Assembly (NCBI RefSeq): GCF_023897065.1
Contig: NZ_JAMHIV010000019.1
Location: 1-64,000 of the forward strand
Direction: 5' to 3'
Source: Crossiella sp. SN42
Lineage (GTDB): Bacteria; Actinomycetota; Actinomycetes; Mycobacteriales; Pseudonocardiaceae
DNA length: 64,000 nt
Shown here: one piece after another, positions 8,441 through 21,797 of the stretch
Layout: the number at the start of each line of letters is the position of its first letter
Position numbering within the stretch: position 1 is the first letter of the stretch
Notes under the pieces: model-generated
What the model saw: the letters and a program-made list of their open reading frames with translations, nothing else
Databases searched by the model: none
Told to the model about the DNA's origin: nothing
Position numbers and translations under genes: made by a program

Positions 8441-9691
8441 TCACAGGCGGGCAGAGCCGGAAAGCCGCGCGATCGCGTCCCACACTGTGGACGCGAACCG
8501 GGCTTTCGAGCCCTGTGGGATGGGCGCCTCTGCGCCGTCTGCCGTGAGCAGCCATCCCTGGTTGTGCTCGACCTCGAAGGCCTTGCCGTCGCCCACCGCG
8601 TTGACGACCAGCAGGTCGCAACCCTTGCGGGCGAGCTTCGCTCGTGCGTGGTCCAGCACATCGCCGCCTGGATCTCCAGTCTCCGCGGCGAACCCGACGA
8701 CCAGTTGCCCCGGGCGTCGTCCCTTGACCAGCTCCACCAGGATGTCAGGGTTTCGCCGGAGTTCAAGCGGGTGTGGCTCGGAACCTTCGGTTTTCTTAAT
8801 TTTGTGATCCACGAACTCTGCCGGTCGGAAGTCGGCGACGGCGGCGGCCATGACCACCACGTCTGCCTGTTCCGCGGCCTCGAGCATGGCCGCGCGCAGC
8901 TGCTCGGCGGTGCTCGCGGAGACCATGGTCACGCCTGCGGGGTCGCTGAGCGCGCCGCCGGTGACGGTGGAGACCAGGGTCACCTGCGCGCCGCGCTGGG
9001 CGGCGACCCTGGCCAGCGCGTAGCCCTGTTTGCCGGAGGACCGGTTGGTCAGGTACCGCACCGGGTCCAGGGGCTCGCGGGTGCCGCCGGCGGAGATGGC
9101 CACCCGCACGCCGGTGAGGTCACGGGGCAGCGCGTCGGGGCGCTCCAGCAGCAGGGTGGCCAGCGCGACGATCTCACTGGGCTCGGGCAGGCGGCCCTTG
9201 CCGGTGTCCTTGCCGGTCAGCCGCCCGGCGGCGGGTTCGGCGACGATCACGCCCCGGGAGCGCAGGGTGGCCACGTTGGCCTGGGTGGCCGGGTGCTCCC
9301 ACATCTCGGTGTGCATGGCCGGGACCATCAGCACCGGGCAGCGCGCGGTGAGCAGCGTGCCGGTGAGCAGGTCGTCGGCCATGCCCGCGGCGGCCTTGGC
9401 CATCAGGTCGGCGGTGGCGGGGGCGACGAGGACCAGGTCGGCGCTCTGCCCGATGCGCACGTGCGGGACCTCGGGCACGTCGCTGAACACGCCGGTGGCC
9501 ACCGGCTGGCCGGACAAGGCTTCAAAAGTGGCGGCGCCGACGAAGCGGAGAGCCGCCTCGGTCGGCACCACGCGTACCGCGTGGCCGGACTCGGTCAGCC
9601 TGCGCAGGACCTCGCAGGCCTTGTAGGCGGCGATCCCGCCGCCCACGCCGAGCACGACCCGCGGCCGGTGCTCTGCTGGGGTGGAACTCAC
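8441..9691 (-). CDS. coaBC: Bifunctional phosphopantothenoylcysteine decarboxylase/synthetase
   Basis: This 416-residue two-domain flavoprotein carries out two steps of coenzyme A synthesis. The N-terminal CoaC domain has '[18 protein letters not shown]', the active-site His in 'EVPHVRIG', the flavin-site stretch '[20 protein letters not shown]' and 'PAMHTEMW'. The C-terminal CoaB domain starts near '[20 protein letters not shown]' and carries '[12 protein letters not shown]', 'AAAVADFRP' and the 'KIKK' motif. It overlaps rpoZ by 4 bases, as in many actinobacteria (gmk-rpoZ-coaBC). Confidence 0.96.
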   Translation of the reverse strand: MSSTPAEHRPRVVLGVGGGIAAYKACEVLRRLTESGHAVRVVPTEAALRFVGAATFEALSGQPVATGVFSDVPEVPHVRIGQSADLVLVAPATADLMAKAAAGMADDLLTGTLLTARCPVLMVPAMHTEMWEHPATQANVATLRSRGVIVAEPAAGRLTGKDTGKGRLPEPSEIVALATLLLERPDALPRDLTGVRVAISAGGTREPLDPVRYLTNRSSGKQGYALARVAAQRGAQVTLVSTVTGGALSDPAGVTMVSASTAEQLRAAMLEAAEQADVVVMAAAVADFRPAEFVDHKIKKTEGSEPHPLELRRNPDILVELVKGRRPGQLVVGFAAETGDPGGDVLDHARAKLARKGCDLLVVNAVGDGKAFEVEHNQGWLLTADGAEAPIPQGSKARFASTVWDAIARLSGSARL

Positions 9692-9981
9692 TCGCCTTCG
9701 GTGTGTTCGAGCACACCGGCGTGGATCTCGCGCATGGCGATGGACAGCGGCTTCTCCCGCGCGCCCGGCTCCACCAGCGGTCCGACGTACTCCAGCAGGC
9801 CCTCGCCGAGCTGCGCGTAGTAGTCGTTGATCTGGCGGGCCCGCTTCGCGGCGTAGATCACCAGCGCGTACTTCGAGGTGACCTTCTCGAGCAGGTCGTC
9901 GATCGGCGGGTTGGTGATGCCCAGCGGGGTGTTGGCCGGATCGGCCAGCACGCCCAGCTCAGTGGGGATGCTCACTCGCAT
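9688..9981 (-). CDS. rpoZ: RNA polymerase omega subunit
   Basis: This 97-residue subunit helps assemble and stabilise the beta' subunit of RNA polymerase. The omega signature is visible in '[20 protein letters not shown]', '[19 protein letters not shown]' and the actinobacterial C-terminal part '[16 protein letters not shown]'. Its start lies 10 bases inside the end of gmk and its stop overlaps coaBC, so it sits in a tightly coupled gmk-rpoZ-coaBC run. Confidence 0.95.
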   Translation of the reverse strand: MRVSIPTELGVLADPANTPLGITNPPIDDLLEKVTSKYALVIYAAKRARQINDYYAQLGEGLLEYVGPLVEPGAREKPLSIAMREIHAGVLEHTEGE

Positions 9982-10586
9982 GCTCCTGCGGTCGTGTTGC
10001 GCACCGGATGAGTATCAGTGCCGGTCAACAAGGTTACCAAGTCCTCGGCGGCGCGTTGCACGTCGTGGTTGACGATCACCACGTCGAACTCGGCCTTGGC
10101 CGCCAGTTCCTCCCGGGCGGTGTCCAGGCGGCGGCGCACGACCTGCTCCGGTTCGGTGCCGCGACCGACCAGCCGGCCGACCAGCACCTCCCAGCTCGGC
10201 GGCGCCAGGAAGACCTGGACGGCCTCGGGGGCGGCCTGCCGGATGGCCCGCGCGCCCTGGAGGTCGACCTCGACCAGGATGGGAAGTCCCTGGTCAAGAC
10301 GCTGCTCGATCGGTCCTTTCGGGGTGCCCGAGCGGTGCGTGCCCCGGTGGATCTCCGCCCACTCCAGCAGCTCCCCGGCCTCGATCATGCGATCGAACTC
10401 GGCGGGGCTGACGAAGTGGTAGTCCTGCCCGTCCACCTCACCGGGGCGCGGGGCCCTGGTGGTGGCGGACACGCTGAACCACAGGTCGGGCATGATCTTG
10501 CGCAGCCGCCCGACCACGCTGCTCTTACCGACGCCCGAGGGGCCGGCCAGTACTACCAGCCGGCCCCTCGTGGTTGAGTCAGTCAC
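9972..10586 (-). CDS. gmk: Guanylate kinase
   Basis: This 204-residue kinase phosphorylates GMP to GDP. The P-loop '[14 protein letters not shown]' is near the N-terminus. The GMP-binding region is intact: '[19 protein letters not shown]', then '[18 protein letters not shown]' and 'YGTP'-equivalent '[13 protein letters not shown]'. The lid and core follow with '[19 protein letters not shown]'. It overlaps mihF by 4 bases upstream and rpoZ by 10 bases downstream. Confidence 0.96.
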   Translation of the reverse strand: MTDSTTRGRLVVLAGPSGVGKSSVVGRLRKIMPDLWFSVSATTRAPRPGEVDGQDYHFVSPAEFDRMIEAGELLEWAEIHRGTHRSGTPKGPIEQRLDQGLPILVEVDLQGARAIRQAAPEAVQVFLAPPSWEVLVGRLVGRGTEPEQVVRRRLDTAREELAAKAEFDVVIVNHDVQRAAEDLVTLLTGTDTHPVRNTTAGACE

Positions 10587-10900
10587 TCGCCGCTGAACTC
10601 GGTCAGCAGCGCCTTGCGCTGCCGCTCACCGAGTCCGCGAAGACGACGGCTCGCCGCGATCTCCAACCGCTCCATGATCTGAGCGGCGCGAACCTTGCCA
10701 ACGCCGGGAAGGGCCTCAAGAAGGGCCGAGACCTTCATCTTGCCCAGGACCTCATCGGTCTCCGCGGCCGCGAGCACGTCCTTGAGAGTGGTGCCGCCGC
10801 GCTTGAGGCGCTCCTTGAGCTCCGCGCGGGCACGACGAGCCGCAGCCGCCTTCTCCAACGCTGCGGCCCGCTGCTCCTCGGTCAGCTGGGGAAGGGCCAC
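10583..10900 (-). CDS. mihF: Integration host factor, actinobacterial type (MihF)
   Basis: This is a 105-residue basic nucleoid-associated protein of the actinobacterial IHF family (mIHF/sIHF), unrelated to proteobacterial IHF. The helix-two-turn-helix DNA-binding region '[20 protein letters not shown]' and the C-terminal '[17 protein letters not shown]' match the family. In Streptomyces and Mycobacterium the gene also precedes gmk. The GTG start is preceded by a strong GGAGGAATAAC, and a gap of 344 bases lies upstream, so a promoter for mihF-gmk-rpoZ-coaBC probably sits there. Confidence 0.93.
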   Translation of the reverse strand: MALPQLTEEQRAAALEKAAAARRARAELKERLKRGGTTLKDVLAAAETDEVLGKMKVSALLEALPGVGKVRAAQIMERLEIAASRRLRGLGERQRKALLTEFSGE

Positions 10901-11244
10901 GTTATTCCTCCGTATGTGGGGTGTCCTCTGGAAAGGTGCCGCGACCGTACCGAGGGCTTCCGACTCGGCACAACGCGGGTCCGGATTCTCTGGCGCAAGC
11001 TAGCGCTGGAGTAGTCCCGTCCTCCGCCGGAAATCAGCCTGAGGGCTGAATCCCGTGCGCCGGGTCGTCGTTCTCGCGACGGACTTGGTTCGATGTCGTC
11101 CTTCGAAATTTCCGGTTCCGGCCTGGTTTCGCACCCAGTTCGGGACGCCGTTCTCGTCGGCCGTATCTGGCACCGGCCGCAACTACTACCAGCTCAGACC
11201 CTGTTGACGCCACCCGCCGCGGTCGGTCGCCTCGATCTTGTAGG
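10901..11244. other. Intergenic region mihF-pyrF
   Basis: 344 bases between the pyrF stop and the mihF start, both on the minus strand. I see no convincing gene; a 60-codon frame at 11000-11182 lacks a good start and similarity to anything I know. The region presumably holds the mihF promoter. No strong hairpin was found after pyrF. Confidence 0.5.
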
Positions 11245-12077
11245 TCACACGGAGGACGGCGCGGCCACGTCGGCGAGAGTTTTGCGAGCAGCCCCGCGAA
11301 GTGCTGCGACGTCCGGACCGTGCCGCAGGATGTCCCGCGAACTGGTCGGCAGGACCAGTGGCAGGGCGTCCCCGAAGACCGATTTCAGCTCCGCCGGACC
11401 GGCCCCCTGCGCCCCGTAGCCCGGCGCCAGAATAGGGCCGTTGAGCTGCGACAACTCCAGTCCGTGACGACCGACGGTGGCCCCGATGACCACGCCGATC
11501 GCGCCCAGCGGGGCGGCGCCGGAGTTGACCTCCGCCGCCGCGTCCACAATGGACTGTGAGATCGTTTTGCCGTGCTCGGTGCGCGCGGACTGGACGGTCC
11601 GCGCCTCCGGGTTCGATGTGAGCGCCAGCACGAAAATTCCCCTGCCGTTTTCCTGCGCGGCGCGCACGGCCGGGTCCAGAGAACCGAATCCCAAATACGG
11701 CGAAAGTGTCACCGCGTCCCCGGCCAAAGGTGAACCTTCGGTCAGATATGCGGCGGCATAGGCGGCCATGGTGGACCCGATATCACCCCGTTTGGCGTCC
11801 ACGAGCACCAGGGCGCCCGCCGCCCTGCCCTCCGCAATCACCCGTTCGAGTACCGCCACGCCCCGGGAGCCGTAGGCCTCGAAGAAGGCGGCCTGCGGCT
11901 TGAGCACGGCCACCTCCCCGGCCAGGGCCTCCACCGCGGTCAGCGCGAAGCGCTCCAGCCCGGCCGCGTCGGCGGTCAGGCCCCAGTCGGCGAGCAGGCC
12001 GGGGTGCGGGTCGATGCCCGCGCACAGCGGTCCCCTGGCGGAGACCGCTGCGTGCAGGCGAGCGCCGAAGGCGGCGG

Positions 12078-12081
<4 letters not shown>
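11245..12081 (-). CDS. pyrF: Orotidine 5'-phosphate decarboxylase, actinobacterial type
   Basis: This 278-residue enzyme catalyses the last step to UMP. The signature '[20 protein letters not shown]' carries the catalytic Asp-Lys-Asp array. '[18 protein letters not shown]' at the N-terminus and '[15 protein letters not shown]' near the phosphate-binding loop are typical of the longer mycobacterial-type PyrF. I chose the GTG at 12081, which overlaps the carB stop as GTGA. The open frame continues further upstream inside carB, but that extension is an out-of-frame shadow. It is the last gene of the pyr operon. Confidence 0.95.
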
Positions 12082-15394
<3,313 letters not shown>

Positions 15395-15395
<1 letters not shown>

Positions 15396-16525
15396 CAGTT
15401 CTTCCCGTCCTTGTTCGCCATCAGGCTCACGAACTCGTCGAAGAGGGGCGCGGCGTCGTGCGGACCGGCCGCGGCCTCGGGGTGGTACTGCACGCTGAAG
15501 GCGGGCACGTCGAGTGCGCGCAGGCCTTCCACGGTGTCGTCGTTGGGGCAGTAGTGGCTGATCATCGCGGCGCCGAACTCGGAGTCGAAGCGCTCGCCGG
15601 GAGTGCCCTCGACTGCGAAGCCGTGGTTCTGCGCGGTGATCGCGACCTTGCCGGTGGCCACGTCGATGACCGGGATGTTGATGCCCCGGTGCCCGTAGCG
15701 CATCTTGTAGGTGCCGCGGCCCAGGGCGCGGCCGAGGATCTGGTTGCCGAAGCAGATGCCGAACAGCGGCAGCTTGCGGCCGAGCACCTCGCGGGTGACC
15801 GCGACGGCGTGGTCGGCGGTGGCCGGGTCGCCGGGCCCGTTGGACAGGAACACCCCGTCGGGGTTGAGCGCGAGGATGTCCTGGATGCCGGAGCCGACCG
15901 GCAGCACGTGCACCTCGATGCCGCGGGCGGACATCATCCGCGGCGTGTTGGCCTTGATGCCCAGGTCCAGCGCGGCCACGGTGTACTTCTTCTCGCCGAT
16001 CGCGGGCACCACGTAGGTCTGCTCGGTGGTGACCTCCCCGGCGAGGTTGGCGCCCTTCATCTCCGGGGCCTGGCGGACCCGCCCGATGAGCTCCTCGGCC
16101 CCGGCCAGGTCAGACCCGGAGAAGATGCCGGCGCGCATCGCGCCGCGCTCGCGGATGTGCCTGGTCAGGGTGCGGGTGTCCACTCCGGCGATGCCGACGA
16201 TCTCCTGCCGCACCAGTTCGTCGTCCAGGGAGCGGGTGGCCCGCCAGTTCGACGGGGTGCGGGCGGGGTCGCGGACGACGTAGCCGGCCACCCAGATGCG
16301 GCTGGACTCGTCGTCCTCGTCGTTCCAGCCGGTGTTGCCGATCTGCGGGGCGGTCTGCACCACGATCTGCCGGTGGTAGGAGGGGTCGGTGAGGGTCTCC
16401 TGGTAGCCGGTCATGCCGGTGGAGAAGACGACTTCGCCGAGCGAGGTGCCGGTGGCGCCGTAGGCCTCGCCGCGGAAGGTTCTGCCGTCTTCCAGCACGA
16501 GCACGGCGGCGTTTCGCGAACTCAT
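15395..16525 (-). CDS. carA: Carbamoyl-phosphate synthase small subunit
   Basis: This 376-residue glutamine amidotransferase subunit supplies ammonia to CarB. The class I amidotransferase nucleophile is in '[18 protein letters not shown]', and the His-Glu of the triad is in 'SVQYHPEA'. The N-terminal CarA-specific domain begins '[19 protein letters not shown]'. The start overlaps the stop of the upstream membrane protein as ATGA. Its stop shares one base with the carB start (TGATG). Confidence 0.98.
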
Positions 16526-17025
16526 CGAGCAGCCTTCCCTTGAGGAGTGAGGGCGGTGACCCAGTCGGCGTAGCCGGTCTTGTCATCGCCGCGGAAACCG
16601 GTGTCCAGCAGGTGGTCGCCGTGTTGCCAGGTGACCACGAGCAGCCCGTTGCGGCCGACCACCTTGCCGGCCAGCCCGCGCGCGGTGCGGGCCGCGCGGA
16701 CGGCGTCGGTGTCGATCCACAGTGGACTGGCACCGGTGCGGTCGAGCAGGAGTCCTTGCGGGTACAGGGTCGCGGTGGCCTCGGCGCGGTGGCCGAGGTC
16801 GCCCGCGGTGATCCGGTCCACCCAGTTCTCAGCCGCGGTGGTGCCCACGTAGACGCCGGTCTCCGGCGGGAGCACCGGGTCCACTGTGGACAGTTCCGCG
16901 GGCGGGGCGGGGAACGGGGGCAGTTCGGCGGCTTGGCGGCGGGAGCGCTTGCGCCAGCCGTGCAGCATGCCGTAGGCGCACAACAGGATCAGCGCGAGCA
17001 CGGCGAGGGTGAGCAGCAGGCGCAT
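16522..17025 (-). CDS. Membrane-anchored PH-like protein of the pyr operon (Rv1382-like)
   Basis: This 167-residue protein has one N-terminal membrane helix ('[19 protein letters not shown]') followed by a basic patch and a soluble domain with beta-rich segments such as '[19 protein letters not shown]' and '[19 protein letters not shown]'. The fold looks like a bacterial PH-like domain. A similar gene lies between pyrC and carA in mycobacteria (Rv1382) and streptomycetes, so its place in the pyrimidine operon is conserved, but its function is unknown. It overlaps pyrC by one base and carA by four. Confidence 0.85.
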   Translation of the reverse strand: MRLLLTLAVLALILLCAYGMLHGWRKRSRRQAAELPPFPAPPAELSTVDPVLPPETGVYVGTTAAENWVDRITAGDLGHRAEATATLYPQGLLLDRTGASPLWIDTDAVRAARTARGLAGKVVGRNGLLVVTWQHGDHLLDTGFRGDDKTGYADWVTALTPQGKAAR

Positions 17026-18326
17026 CAGGCGCGCACCTTCCCGTCGGCGGCGGTGACCTTGCCGCGCAGCATGGTCAGCACCACCTTGGCGGGCAGTTCC
17101 ATGCCCTCGAAGGGCGTGTTGTCGGCAACGGAGGCGAACTCCTTGCCGCGCACGGTCCACCGGGCGTCCGGGTCGACCAGCACCAGGTTGGCCGGTTCGC
17201 CCTCGGCCAGGGGGCGGCCCTGGTCGGGCAGCCCGGCGATGGCGGCCGGGCGCTCGCTCATCACGCGGGCCACGCCGCGCCAGTCCAGCAGGCCGGTCTC
17301 CACCATGGTCTGGGCGATGACGGAGAGCGCGGTCTGCAGGCCGAGCATGCCGGGGCGGGCCGCGGCCCACTCGCAGTCCTTGTCCTGCACCGCGTGCGGG
17401 GCGTGGTCGGTGGCCACGCAGTCCACCACGCCCTCGGCCAGCGCGGCGCGCAGGGCCTGCGCGTCACTGGCCGCGCGCAGTGGCGGGTTGACCTTGTTGA
17501 CCGGGTCGAAGGTCTCCAGCCGCTCGTCGGTGAGCAGCAGGTGGTGCGGGGTGACCTCGGCTGAAATCAAGTCGAGCCGCGCACTCTGCCTGTTCTTGGC
17601 CCAGCGCAGCACGTCCACGGTCCCCGCGGTGGAGACGTGGCAGATGTGCAGGCGCGCCCCGGCGTGCTGGGCGAGCAGGCAGTCACGGGCCACAATGGAC
17701 TCTTCGGCCGCGGCGGGCCAGCCCTGGAGACCGAGGCGGGCCGCGTTCTCCCCTTCGTGGGCCTGCGCGCCGACGGTGAGCCGGGGCTCCTCGGCGTGCT
17801 GGGCGATCACCGCGTCCAGTGCCTTGCTGTACTCCAGCGCCCTGCGCATGATCAGCGGGTCGTGCACGCAGTGCCCGTCGTCGCTGAACATCCGCACGTT
17901 CGCCTTGGACTTGGCCATGGTGCCCAGCTCGGCGAGCTTGGTGCCGGCCAGGCCGACGGTGACCGCGCCGACCGGGTGCACGTCGACCAGGCCGACCCGC
18001 TGCCCCTGCGCGTGCACGTGCTCGACGATGAGCGCGTTGTCGGCGACCGGGTCGGTGTTGGCCATGGCGAAGACCGCGGTGTAGCCGCCGAGCGCGGCGG
18101 CGGCCGAGCCGGTGGCGATGGTCTCGGTGTCCTCGCGGCCGGGTTCGCGCAGGTGCACGTGCAGGTCGACGAACCCGGGCAGCAGCACCTGGCCGTTGGC
18201 CTCAATGACCTCGGCGTCCTCGGCCGTAAGGTCCGCGCCGATGCCGGCGATCACGCCGTCGCGGACGAGCACGTCCACCGGCTCGCCGTCGCCGTAGAGC
18301 TTGGCGCCCTTGATCAGGGTGCTCAC
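17025..18326 (-). CDS. pyrC: Dihydroorotase
   Basis: This 433-residue class I amidohydrolase cyclises carbamoyl aspartate to dihydroorotate. Zinc ligands are visible in '[20 protein letters not shown]', in '[10 protein letters not shown]' and in 'VATDHAPH'. The start is the GTG at 18326 ('[19 protein letters not shown]'), overlapping the pyrB stop as GTGA. A longer open frame upstream is a shadow of pyrB. It lies between pyrB and the PH-like gene in the pyr operon. Confidence 0.96.
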   Translation of the reverse strand: MSTLIKGAKLYGDGEPVDVLVRDGVIAGIGADLTAEDAEVIEANGQVLLPGFVDLHVHLREPGREDTETIATGSAAAALGGYTAVFAMANTDPVADNALIVEHVHAQGQRVGLVDVHPVGAVTVGLAGTKLAELGTMAKSKANVRMFSDDGHCVHDPLIMRRALEYSKALDAVIAQHAEEPRLTVGAQAHEGENAARLGLQGWPAAAEESIVARDCLLAQHAGARLHICHVSTAGTVDVLRWAKNRQSARLDLISAEVTPHHLLLTDERLETFDPVNKVNPPLRAASDAQALRAALAEGVVDCVATDHAPHAVQDKDCEWAAARPGMLGLQTALSVIAQTMVETGLLDWRGVARVMSERPAAIAGLPDQGRPLAEGEPANLVLVDPDARWTVRGKEFASVADNTPFEGMELPAKVVLTMLRGKVTAADGKVRA

Positions 18327-19255
18327 GCGACCGCCTCCTCTCCGGCCAGCAGGTGGTACAGAACCGCCATCCTCATGTGCACTCCGTTGCTGACCTGGTC
18401 GGTGATGGCCGCGCGTGGCGAGTCGGCGACCGCGGAGGCGATCTCCATGCCGCGCAGCATCGGGCCGGGATGCAGCACGACCGCGTGCTCGGGCAGCATC
18501 CGCAGCCTGGCCTCGTTGAGGCCGTAGGCGATCGAGTACTCCTTGGCGCTGGGGAAGAACCCGCCGTGCATCCGCTCGGCCTGCACGCGCAGCAGCATCA
18601 CCGCGTCCAGCGCGGGCAGTTCGGCGTCCAGGTCGTAGCAGACCGGCACCCCCCACTGCTCGATGCCGGCGGGCACCAAGGTGGGCGGGGCGATGAGCAC
18701 GACCTCGGCGCCGAGGGTGCGCAGCAGGTGCACGTTGGAGCGGGCCACCCGGCTGTGCAGCAGGTCGCCGACGATGCCGATCCGCCTGCCGGCCAGCTCG
18801 CCGAGGCGTTCGCGCAGGGTGGCCGCGTCCAGCAGCGCCTGGGTGGGGTGCTCGTGCATGCCGTCCCCGGCGTTGATCACCACCGTGCCGGTGCCCGCCA
18901 GCCAGCCGGCCAGCCGGTGCGCGGCGCCGGAGGCGGGGTGGCGCACGATCACGCAGTCCGCGCCGATGGCGGAGAGGGTGAGCGCGGTGTCGCGCAGGGA
19001 CTCGCCCTTGTTCACCGAGGAGGCGCTGGCCGAGACGTTGACCACGTCGGCGCTCATCCACTTCCCGGCGACCTCGAAGGAGACCCTGGTGCGGGTGGAG
19101 TTCTCGTAGAACAGGGTGATCACGGTGCGCCCGCGCAGGGTGGGCAGCTTGCGCACCTCGCGGCCGAGCAGGGTGGTCTTGAGTTCCGCGGCGGTGTCGA
19201 GCAGCGTGGTCGCCGAGCTCACGTCCAGCGTCGCGGTGGAGAGCAGGTGCTTCAC
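18323..19255 (-). CDS. pyrB: Aspartate carbamoyltransferase catalytic subunit
   Basis: This 310-residue enzyme condenses carbamoyl phosphate with aspartate. The carbamoyl-phosphate site '[16 protein letters not shown]' is intact, as are '[14 protein letters not shown]' and '[17 protein letters not shown]'. No pyrI regulatory subunit gene is present, as expected when PyrR regulates the operon. It overlaps pyrR by 4 bases upstream and pyrC by 4 bases downstream. Confidence 0.97.
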   Translation of the reverse strand: MKHLLSTATLDVSSATTLLDTAAELKTTLLGREVRKLPTLRGRTVITLFYENSTRTRVSFEVAGKWMSADVVNVSASASSVNKGESLRDTALTLSAIGADCVIVRHPASGAAHRLAGWLAGTGTVVINAGDGMHEHPTQALLDAATLRERLGELAGRRIGIVGDLLHSRVARSNVHLLRTLGAEVVLIAPPTLVPAGIEQWGVPVCYDLDAELPALDAVMLLRVQAERMHGGFFPSAKEYSIAYGLNEARLRMLPEHAVVLHPGPMLRGMEIASAVADSPRAAITDQVSNGVHMRMAVLYHLLAGEEAVA

Positions 19256-19854
19256 CGCTGGTTGTCTCCTTCTTCGCTCCGGCGCAGCACGACCGCGTCG
19301 TGGCCGTCCACTTCGGACAGCAGCACGGCCACCTCCTCGGTGCGGGAGGTCGGCACGTTCTTGCCGACGTAGTCGGCGCGGATGGGCAGTTCGCGGTGGC
19401 CGCGGTCGACCAGCACGGCCAGCTGCACGGCGCTGGGGCGGCCGTGGTCGCGCAGGGCGTCCAGGGCGGCGCGGATGGTGCGGCCGGAGAAGAGCACGTC
19501 GTCGACCAGGATCACCAGGTGGTCGTCGATGCCGCTTTCCGGCAGCCGGGTGCGTTCCAGGGGCCGGTTGGGGCGGCGGCGCAGGTCGTCGCGGTAGAGG
19601 GTGACGTCCAGGGAGCCCAGCTCGACCTCGACGCCGCTGAAGTCGGCGATCCGCTCGGCCAGCCTGCGGGCCAGTGGGGCGCCGCGGGTGTGGATGCCGA
19701 GCAGCGCCACGGGCGCGCTGCCCGCCGCGTCCAGCGCGGTCTTCTCGATGACCTGGTGGGCCATCCTGGCGATGGTGCGCGCGACATCGCCGACCGAGAG
19801 CAGCTCGCGCTCTCCGGCCGGGTCCGCCGCGCCACCCCGCTGCGGGCGTGGCAC
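19252..19854 (-). CDS. pyrR: Pyrimidine operon regulator PyrR / uracil phosphoribosyltransferase
   Basis: This 200-residue bifunctional protein binds the pyr mRNA when UMP is high and has uracil phosphoribosyltransferase activity. The PRPP-binding motif '[20 protein letters not shown]' and '[19 protein letters not shown]' are typical. Its GTG start is preceded by AAGGAGG at good spacing, and this site overlaps a PyrR-binding sequence (19866-19885). It is the first gene of pyrR-pyrB-pyrC-PH-like-carA-carB-pyrF. Confidence 0.96.
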   Translation of the reverse strand: MPRPQRGGAADPAGERELLSVGDVARTIARMAHQVIEKTALDAAGSAPVALLGIHTRGAPLARRLAERIADFSGVEVELGSLDVTLYRDDLRRRPNRPLERTRLPESGIDDHLVILVDDVLFSGRTIRAALDALRDHGRPSAVQLAVLVDRGHRELPIRADYVGKNVPTSRTEEVAVLLSEVDGHDAVVLRRSEEGDNQR

Positions 19855-19862
19855 GAGGGAGA

Positions 19863-19885
19863 CCTCCTTCTCCGCCTCACGGGAC
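19863..19885 (-). promoter_or_regulatory. PyrR-binding RNA element overlapping the pyrR ribosome binding site
   Basis: In the pyrR leader the RNA reads GUCCCGUGAGGCGGAGAAGG. This fits the PyrR-binding loop consensus as I remember it (UCCNGNGAGGYUNGNAAGG) apart from two positions. Its 3' end is part of the Shine-Dalgarno sequence AAGGAGG (19863-19869). No antiterminator/terminator pair is visible between it and the start codon, so translational repression, as shown for Mycobacterium smegmatis PyrR, is the likely mechanism. Confidence 0.75.
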
Positions 19886-19925
19886 GGGTCCTTAAAGGAT
19901 GTGTCCGCACGGTAACAAACAAGAC

Positions 19926-19953
19926 GGGGACCGGCGAAGCACCACCGGTCCCC
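19926..19953 (-). terminator. Intrinsic terminator between the phosphatase gene and pyrR
   Basis: Perfect 9-base arms GGGGACCGG and CCGGTCCCC with a 10-base loop lie 11 bases after the phosphatase stop. In the minus direction they are followed by the T-rich GTCTTGTTTGTT. It ends the upstream gene and insulates pyrR. Confidence 0.85.
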
Positions 19954-19963
19954 ATCTGTGGTT

Positions 19964-21454
19964 TCAGGGCTGCCGAGTGACAGAAACCTCGTCTACCGCC
20001 CAGTACCAGTTGTTCACGCCACTGAGCCGGAGCCCGATTCGGGCGGTTTTCGCACCACTGGGTAGTTGAACGGTCACTGATTCGCGCCCACCGGTGGTGT
20101 CGGCGGTCCATTTCCGCACTTCGGCCGGTGTGCCGCCGTCGACCTGCAGAAGAAGCTGCCCGAGTTGGCCGCCTTCCTGCCGGTAGTAGTGGGTCAGGTC
20201 CACCTTGAGCCTGCTCCCGGTCCCGGTGTCGGCCGGGGTCCAGAGGGTGGAGTCGAACTTCTTGCCGGTGGCATCGGCGGTGTCGGCCCACTCGTCGGAG
20301 TCGGCGACGGCGATCACGCCGCGGCCGCGGACGAAGGTCTCCCGGTTCTGCCCGCCCTGGGTCAGCGACCAGAACGCGTCGGAGGTCAGCGTCCAGCCTC
20401 GCCACTCCGGCACGCCCCCGGCGGGCATGGCGGCGTTGTCCACGCTCCAGCCGCCGGGCAGCTCCTGGGTCCAGCCGAGCACCGAGGCCGGGATCTGTTC
20501 CGTCTGCGCGGGCTTGAGCCGCGCGCCCTCGAAGGCGTCGGTGACCGGCGCGAACAGCGAGCGTCCGGCCAGCTTGGCGTCAGGGGTCACGCCGAGGTGG
20601 GTCAGCGCGGTGTGCGCGGCGTCGACCAGCCGGGTCGTGGTGGGCTTGGCCGCGGGCACGCCGTCGCCGGTGGCCAGGACGAAGGTGGACCGCTCGTCCA
20701 GGCTGGCTCCGCCGTGGCCGCCGCCGGGGGTGTGGCCGTGGTCGGTGGTGATCATGACCAGCCACTTCTCCGCCGACCGGGTCGCGCGGGCGGCGACGGC
20801 GTCGAGCAGTCGCTTGACGTAGCCGTCCACCTTGGCGATCTCGGCGAGGTACTCGGGGCTGGCCGCGCCCTTGTTGTGCCCGACGATGTCCTGCTGCCCG
20901 AGGTAGACGAAGCTCGCGTCCGCCTTGTCCTCGCGCAGGTGCGCCTCGGCGCGCTCGACGATGGTGGCGTCGTGGGCGACGTAGCCGTCCCGGTCGCCAT
21001 CGAGGACGATCTTGGTATCCAGCTTGCCGCCGATGATCCGGTCGCCGATCGGCTTCCAGTCCATCGCCGCCCAGGTGTCCCGGCTGGGGTCGGCGGCCTC
21101 GACCCGGCTGAGCCAGTCCGGGTGCTCGGCCAGGCGGTTGCCGGTGAAGCTGTTCTCCTTGACGCCGTGCTGGTCGGGCCAGGTGCCGGTGAGGATGGTG
21201 GACCAGCCGGGGCCGGAGGAGGTGGCGGCCATCGGGCCGGCGTAGAGCAGGCTGCGCGCGTCGGTGCCGGTGCGCTGCAGGCCCTGCAGGGTCGGCGCCT
21301 TGGCTTCGGCGATCTTGGACACCAGCAGCCCGTCGATGCCGATGACCAGCACCTTCGGCGTCTGTGCCGCGGCGGCGACAGGTGAAATCGCGGTGAGCAG
21401 TAGCCCGATCGCCGCAGCGATCGCCCCCGCTGAGCTACGCAGTGGTAGCCGCAT
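19964..21454 (-). CDS. Secreted alkaline phosphatase/nucleotide pyrophosphatase-family protein
   Basis: This 496-residue protein has a signal peptide (basic start, hydrophobic core, cleavage near 'SPVAAAAQT'). The type I phosphodiesterase/phosphatase domain has metal-binding '[20 protein letters not shown]', the nucleophile region '[20 protein letters not shown]' and '[17 protein letters not shown]'. A C-terminal segment after about residue 350 looks like a beta-sandwich. It probably hydrolyses phosphate esters outside the cell, but the substrate is unknown. I chose the ATG at 21454, preceded by GGAGGATGC. It interrupts the usual pyrR-bldD neighbourhood and ends in its own terminator, so it is likely an insertion. 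Confidence 0.88.
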   Translation of the reverse strand: MRLPLRSSAGAIAAAIGLLLTAISPVAAAAQTPKVLVIGIDGLLVSKIAEAKAPTLQGLQRTGTDARSLLYAGPMAATSSGPGWSTILTGTWPDQHGVKENSFTGNRLAEHPDWLSRVEAADPSRDTWAAMDWKPIGDRIIGGKLDTKIVLDGDRDGYVAHDATIVERAEAHLREDKADASFVYLGQQDIVGHNKGAASPEYLAEIAKVDGYVKRLLDAVAARATRSAEKWLVMITTDHGHTPGGGHGGASLDERSTFVLATGDGVPAAKPTTTRLVDAAHTALTHLGVTPDAKLAGRSLFAPVTDAFEGARLKPAQTEQIPASVLGWTQELPGGWSVDNAAMPAGGVPEWRGWTLTSDAFWSLTQGGQNRETFVRGRGVIAVADSDEWADTADATGKKFDSTLWTPADTGTGSRLKVDLTHYYRQEGGQLGQLLLQVDGGTPAEVRKWTADTTGGRESVTVQLPSGAKTARIGLRLSGVNNWYWAVDEVSVTRQP

Positions 21455-21468
21455 GCATCCTCCTTCGA

Positions 21469-21484
21469 AGTGGTCTAGACGTGT
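21469..21484 (-). promoter_or_regulatory. DasR-responsive-element-like sequence
   Basis: The sequence agtggtctagacgtgt matches the Streptomyces dre consensus ACTGGTCTAGACCACT (from memory) at 12 of 16 positions, including the uninterrupted core TGGTCTAGAC. It lies 15 bases upstream of the phosphatase start. A DasR-like regulator is encoded at 37026. Confidence 0.4.
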
Positions 21485-21710
21485 TATGGAACATTGCCGT
21501 CTACGAGGAGCCAACTAGCGAAGACCGGCCATCACCCGAATGACCGCAGGGTGAACGACACCCCGTCACCAACTTGCTCACGGGCTGACACAGAGCCGGT
21601 TACTGCCCGCTCAACTGGGGCGATGACGTGCGAAGGGTCAACCATCCGGGTGGTTGCGCCCCGCTCGCCCGCATGCCGCAACGAGATCAGCTTGACCTGG
21701 TGACTTCGAC

Positions 21711-21725
21711 GAGTAACCATTACTC
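21711..21725 (+). promoter_or_regulatory. Inverted repeat upstream of bldD
   Basis: GAGTAA-cca-TTACTC is a perfect repeat with 6-base arms, 73 bases before the bldD start. Its half-site TTACTC resembles a BldD half-site (TNACNC), but the halves face the opposite way from the published box. Streptomyces BldD represses its own gene, so an autoregulatory site is plausible but unproven. Confidence 0.35.
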
Positions 21726-21797
21726 TCCGTATTGATCTGAGCTTTCCCCGCGGTAAGTGGTACCGGCTGACGGGGCGAACGAACGGAGAACCGCCAC

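Larger units (their letters stand above)
21455..21797. other. Divergent intergenic region, phosphatase-bldD
   Basis: 343 bases between two divergent genes. It contains a DasR-box-like sequence (21469-21484) near the phosphatase start and an inverted repeat (21711-21725) before bldD. No gene is supported here. Confidence 0.6.

Noticed and set aside
11000-11182. A 60-codon frame between mihF and pyrF
   Set aside because: It has a TTG-type start without a ribosome binding site, Arg/Thr-rich low-complexity composition and no similarity that I recognise.
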